From positions 186,001 to 250,000 of the forward strand of contig NZ_QWDE01000004.1 of assembly GCF_003432065.1 (NCBI RefSeq): a stretch of DNA of 64,000 nucleotides, in the 5' to 3' direction. Shown here in pieces: positions 61,298 through 64,000 of this stretch; position 1 is the stretch's first letter; each line of letters starts with the position of its first letter. Source of the DNA: Mucilaginibacter terrenus (lineage in GTDB: Bacteria; Bacteroidota; Bacteroidia; Sphingobacteriales; Sphingobacteriaceae). The translations under genes and the position numbers were made by a program. The notes under the pieces were generated by a model. The model was not told the DNA's origin. It did no database searches and worked only from the letters and a program-made list of their open reading frames with translations.

Positions 61298-62149
61298 TCA
61301 GCTATTCCTCTTCAGCATAAACTCCAGCAGATCATTTATAGGCTGGCGGATGATCTTACCTACGTGGACGCCATTCTCATCACACACCTGCTTTAACTCA
61401 TCAGCAAATACAAAAGCTATAGACCCTACAAAGTGGCATTTAAACTTGTTGTACTGGGAGTAAGACTTAATATTACTATCAACAAAGTCCTGAAATATAG
61501 TCCTGAGCAAGTCTTGTGCGTATTGAGTTTGCCTGATACCATACATGAACTTTGAAAAAGATGCTAACCAGGAATTTGCCGCCGGCTTCTGGTAAACGTT
61601 CTTTATCACAACCTCCTTATCTAAATGATATTCGTTGTTAAATAGGGTATGAATATCGCCTGGCATGTTGCCATAAAGAAAATCAGTAACAAGGGTTTTG
61701 CCAATCATTGTACCAGCACCTTCATCGCCAAGTACATAGCCAAGGCCATGTTTACCATCGTGAATGTCTTCACCATCGAAGAACGATATATTAGACCCTG
61801 TACCTAAAATGCAGCAAAAGCCTTTCTCGTGCCCGCAGGTGGCAAAAGCAGACGCAAGGAGGTCACTATCCACACTAATGTAAGACTGGGTGAAATAGGC
61901 ACTCAACGCGTTGGAGATGATCTCGTGTCTGTCGGGACTGGAGCAACCTGCCCCAAAAAAGTATATCTCTTCCACTTGTGACGCTAACGCGATAAGGTCC
62001 GGGATTTGATCTTGTAAAACTTTGGTGATCTCTTTTTCGGTGAGGAAATAGGGGTTTAATCCTACAGATCTGAATGCTTTTGGCGGCCCGTCAGGAACAG
62101 AAAGCAGCCAGTCTGTTTTGGAAGATCCACTGTCTGCAACTAAAATCAT
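61298..62149 (-). CDS. BadF/BadG-type ATPase, N-acetylglucosamine kinase-like
   Basis: A 283-residue ASKHA-fold sugar kinase or ATPase. The phosphate-1 loop is ADSGSSKTDWLLS (residues 5-17), the phosphate-2 segment CCILGTGSNISFFDG, and the adenosine and connect regions follow (GYVLGDEGAGTMIGK). Length fits the GlcNAc-kinase-like branch of BadF/BadG/BcrA. The substrate could be GlcNAc or a related amino sugar from cell-wall recycling (inference). It overlaps the upstream response regulator by 4 nt, an uncommon coupling. Confidence 0.87.
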   Translation of the reverse strand: MILVADSGSSKTDWLLSVPDGPPKAFRSVGLNPYFLTEKEITKVLQDQIPDLIALASQVEEIYFFGAGCSSPDRHEIISNALSAYFTQSYISVDSDLLASAFATCGHEKGFCCILGTGSNISFFDGEDIHDGKHGLGYVLGDEGAGTMIGKTLVTDFLYGNMPGDIHTLFNNEYHLDKEVVIKNVYQKPAANSWLASFSKFMYGIRQTQYAQDLLRTIFQDFVDSNIKSYSQYNKFKCHFVGSIAFVFADELKQVCDENGVHVGKIIRQPINDLLEFMLKRNS

Positions 62150-62529
62150 GTATTAAGTTCTTCCAGTACTTCGTAAGTAAGTGGTTTATGAATAAATCGT
62201 GCTACATGCCTGCTTTTACCGGAGTTTGCAATATCAGTAGGATCAAGGGACGAAGAGAGCATGAAGATTTTCACTTTGTCACTGTTGTCCAGATTCATGG
62301 CATCATAAGCTTCTAAAAACTCGAAACCACTCATAGTAGGCATCCTGATATCAAGAAAAATAACATCAGGCTTCACCGAGCCGTCCCTTAATGATTCGAG
62401 GGCATCCTGAGGCGATTGCTGCACAATAATCTCTTCTGCAAAGTTGCCGCTTTCTAAAATTTTGCGCGTAACAAAGTTGTCGATATAATTATCGTCAACA
62501 AGCAGACAAGTTTTATAGCGGATCGGCAT
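62146..62529 (-). CDS. Single-domain response regulator (REC only)
   Basis: A 127-residue receiver domain with no output domain. Acidic residues are in LLVDDNYID, the phosphoacceptor Asp is in VIFLDIRMPTMSGFEF, the conserved Ser is in FMLSSS, and the Lys is in FIHKPLT. It probably acts by protein-protein contact, in the manner of CheY or a phosphorelay. No histidine kinase is nearby. Its ATG 62529 lies 4 nt after a -7 box, and its stop overlaps the GlcNAc-kinase-like gene by 4 nt. Confidence 0.93.
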   Translation of the reverse strand: MPIRYKTCLLVDDNYIDNFVTRKILESGNFAEEIIVQQSPQDALESLRDGSVKPDVIFLDIRMPTMSGFEFLEAYDAMNLDNSDKVKIFMLSSSLDPTDIANSGKSRHVARFIHKPLTYEVLEELNT

Positions 62530-62533
62530 TCTC

Positions 62534-62541
62534 CAAAAATA
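62534..62541 (-). promoter_or_regulatory. -7 box before the response regulator (leaderless candidate)
   Basis: On the minus strand TATTTTTG matches TAnnTTTG and ends 4 nt before the ATG at 62529. Confidence 0.5.
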
Positions 62542-62566
62542 ATCTTTTACAGCAATTATAAATACT

Positions 62567-63880
62567 TTATTGAATATTTATGCTATTGGTAATTTGCTTT
62601 AGGGTAACCTCCGCCATTTTCGCCTGATATTGGGCATTAAAGAAGGTAGATTGAGCATCGAGATAGTTACGCTGCGCTTCCCGTACTTCCAACGGTGTAA
62701 TGTTGCCTAAACGGTATTTATCCAGTGTTATTTGCAGGTTTTTACGCGAAAGCTCTACATTACTTTGGCCAACCTTAATCAGGTCCAATCCGGATAGATA
62801 AGCAACATAAAAGTTGCTTATCTGCGCTTCTACATCCAGCATAGTCCGTTTGTAACTCAACTGAGCATTGTCTATCTGGAGCTTGGCATTACGTTCCCGA
62901 CGCCATTGGTTAAACCCGTCGAAAATATTGATAGATGCAGTTAGGCCGTAGTTTAACCCATGAGTATTTTGTTGCAGGGTAAAGCCTGCCGGTGTGGTAC
63001 TTCGCCCGAATGTGTAACCAGACGTTACACCAACCACCGGAAAACGGGCAGAGCGTACTTGTCTTAAATTAATATCTGCCAGGCGCTTATTTATTTGCGA
63101 GGACAAGATAGCAGGGTTTTGTGTTTGTGCCTTCGCAATAATGTCCCCCAATACCAGCGCCCGGTCTACAACTATGGTATCACCAACAGAGAAATCAGTT
63201 TGCAGGTTGCGCACCAGCAGCTGGTTCATTTGCACCTTAGTTTGCCTGAAAGACTGCAGCTGTGAAATTAATGCGGCGGTGTCTGTGTTCAGGTTTACCT
63301 GGGCATTGTACACGTCAAGTCGCGATACACGTCCTACCTGGAACTTATCATTAGAGTACCGCAATTGCGTACGGGAGATTTCTATTGCCCCACGCAACGC
63401 TTTAATTTGTTCGTTCTGGCTAATAAGGTTGTAGTAGGTATTTATAACGCCGGCTACTGTGCTTTGTATGGTGTCGCGCAATCGTATATCACCAAGCTGA
63501 TCCAGTTGTTTTAATTGGTCGTAATTGGCAAACATGGCAAACCCATCAAAAATGGTCCAGTTAAGGTTCACCCCATAGTTGCTGTTACTGTTATTAGCTC
63601 GCAGGTTATTCACCGTACCATCAGAACGAGTTTGCTTAACGGTTTGCCGGCTATAGTTGGTGGCATAATCGCCTGTTACCAGCGGCAAGAAACCGGCATT
63701 GCCTAACGTAACATTATTGCCCGCGATAGTGGCGTTGTTTTGAGATAACTTAATGTTATAATTGTTTCTTAAAGCAGTATCTATAGCGTCCTTTAATGTA
63801 AGTAAAGGGGCATCCTGTGCAGATGCATTGACAAATACAAAGCATCCTAAAATTAAGCCGGTAATATATCTGATGTTCAT
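62567..63880 (-). CDS. TolC family outer-membrane efflux protein
   Basis: A 437-residue outer-membrane channel protein. It has a signal peptide ending ASAQDAP and the repeated TolC helical hairpins (TLKDAIDTALRNNYNIKLSQNN at the start and a second internal repeat from ~250, ending YLDAQSTFFNAQYQAKMAEVTLKQ). It follows the RND permease gene by 4 nt, so the two form a tripartite efflux operon whose first genes lie outside the window. Confidence 0.93.
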   Translation of the reverse strand: MNIRYITGLILGCFVFVNASAQDAPLLTLKDAIDTALRNNYNIKLSQNNATIAGNNVTLGNAGFLPLVTGDYATNYSRQTVKQTRSDGTVNNLRANNSNSNYGVNLNWTIFDGFAMFANYDQLKQLDQLGDIRLRDTIQSTVAGVINTYYNLISQNEQIKALRGAIEISRTQLRYSNDKFQVGRVSRLDVYNAQVNLNTDTAALISQLQSFRQTKVQMNQLLVRNLQTDFSVGDTIVVDRALVLGDIIAKAQTQNPAILSSQINKRLADINLRQVRSARFPVVGVTSGYTFGRSTTPAGFTLQQNTHGLNYGLTASINIFDGFNQWRRERNAKLQIDNAQLSYKRTMLDVEAQISNFYVAYLSGLDLIKVGQSNVELSRKNLQITLDKYRLGNITPLEVREAQRNYLDAQSTFFNAQYQAKMAEVTLKQITNSINIQ

Positions 63881-63884
63881 GGCT

Positions 63885-64000
63885 TAATGTTTTTCAATAA
63901 TTAAGGGTTGAGGATGGGTTACTGCCGACTCTTCAGGCGTTTCTGCATCATGGTTAATGCGGGTTTTAGATGCAATGATCATGTACATGGTTGGTATAAT
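63885..64000 (-). CDS. RND efflux permease, C-terminal end (partial)
   Basis: The open frame entering from the right edge reads IIPTMYMIIASKTRINHDAETP and on to a TAA at 63885-63887. The IPTMYMIIA segment matches the end of the last transmembrane helix of HAE1/AcrB-type permeases, followed by a polar tail. Only 38 codons are visible. The 4-nt gap to the TolC gene supports an efflux operon. Confidence 0.72.

Noticed and set aside
61291..61303. AAAGTGTTCAGCT as another copy of the dispersed element
   Set aside because: It matches 13 nt of copy B, but it runs into the end of the GlcNAc-kinase-like gene and none of the other blocks is nearby. Probably chance.

Overview
The window is a stretch of chromosome from a member of the Bacteroidota, most likely Sphingobacteriaceae and close to Mucilaginibacter or Pedobacter (inference from protein content). 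The signs are TAnnTTTG (-7) promoter boxes with almost no Shine-Dalgarno sites, a BlaI/M56-TonB pair, DUF2480, DUF3108, DUF3109, DUF4834 and DUF6427 proteins, a purQ-coaX-barrel-lptC run, and a YfhO protein. I saw no rRNA or tRNA gene, CRISPR array, prophage, insertion sequence or replication origin. It is mostly ordinary core genome with a few accessory patches.

Layout. 1-5.4 kb: 5' part of ileS, an M28 peptidase behind an unusual palindromic intergenic region, and an SDR flanked by two look-alike small membrane proteins. 5.4-10.4 kb: dgkA-recO, a beta-CASP nuclease and a BlaI/M56 signalling pair. 10.4-13.9 kb: a small divergent glycan-modification island (methyltransferase, acetyltransferase, two glycosyltransferases). 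13.9-24.7 kb: a lipoprotein serine hydrolase with a GH3 remnant, an amidohydrolase, mutL, two rhomboid proteases, an EEP hydrolase, cysS and a two-domain NTF2-like protein. 25-33 kb: moxR-surA, a possible HolD-like protein with rdgB, an OstA/LptA-like protein and tilS. 33-47 kb: an almost entirely minus-strand block with a Wzi/RemB-like barrel, gmd, DUF proteins, ppiD, lptC, coaX, purQ, a glycosyltransferase and an LpxH-like phosphoesterase. 47-56 kb: DinB and YjjG proteins, upp, uvrB, a YoeB-type toxin-antitoxin pair, Uma2 and YfhO. 56-64 kb: serS, rsmI, DinB, lnt, a lipoprotein, a GlcNAc-kinase-like ATPase coupled to a single-domain response regulator, and the end of an RND/TolC efflux operon.

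Main theme. Cell-envelope construction dominates: LPS transport (OstA-like, LptC), lipoprotein maturation (Lnt), lipid recycling (DgkA), outer-membrane folding (SurA, PpiD), lipid A (LpxH-like) and capsule or glycan synthesis (Gmd, Wzi-like, GT2, GT4). These are interleaved with DNA repair (MutL, RecO, UvrB), nucleotide housekeeping (RdgB, Upp, YjjG, PurQ) and translation (IleS, CysS, SerS, TilS, RsmI).

Most notable non-coding signals. (1) A ~197-bp dispersed element occurs in two diverged, inverted copies (24739-24934 and 56228-56424). Five sequence blocks are collinear with almost identical spacing, and one end carries TGAACA/TGTTCA boxes phased in multiples of exactly 10 bp. (2) A perfect 19-bp inverted repeat with clustered TGTAACA words lies upstream of the M28 peptidase. 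(3) Several genes have a TAnnTTTG box only 3-5 nt before the start codon, which predicts leaderless mRNAs.
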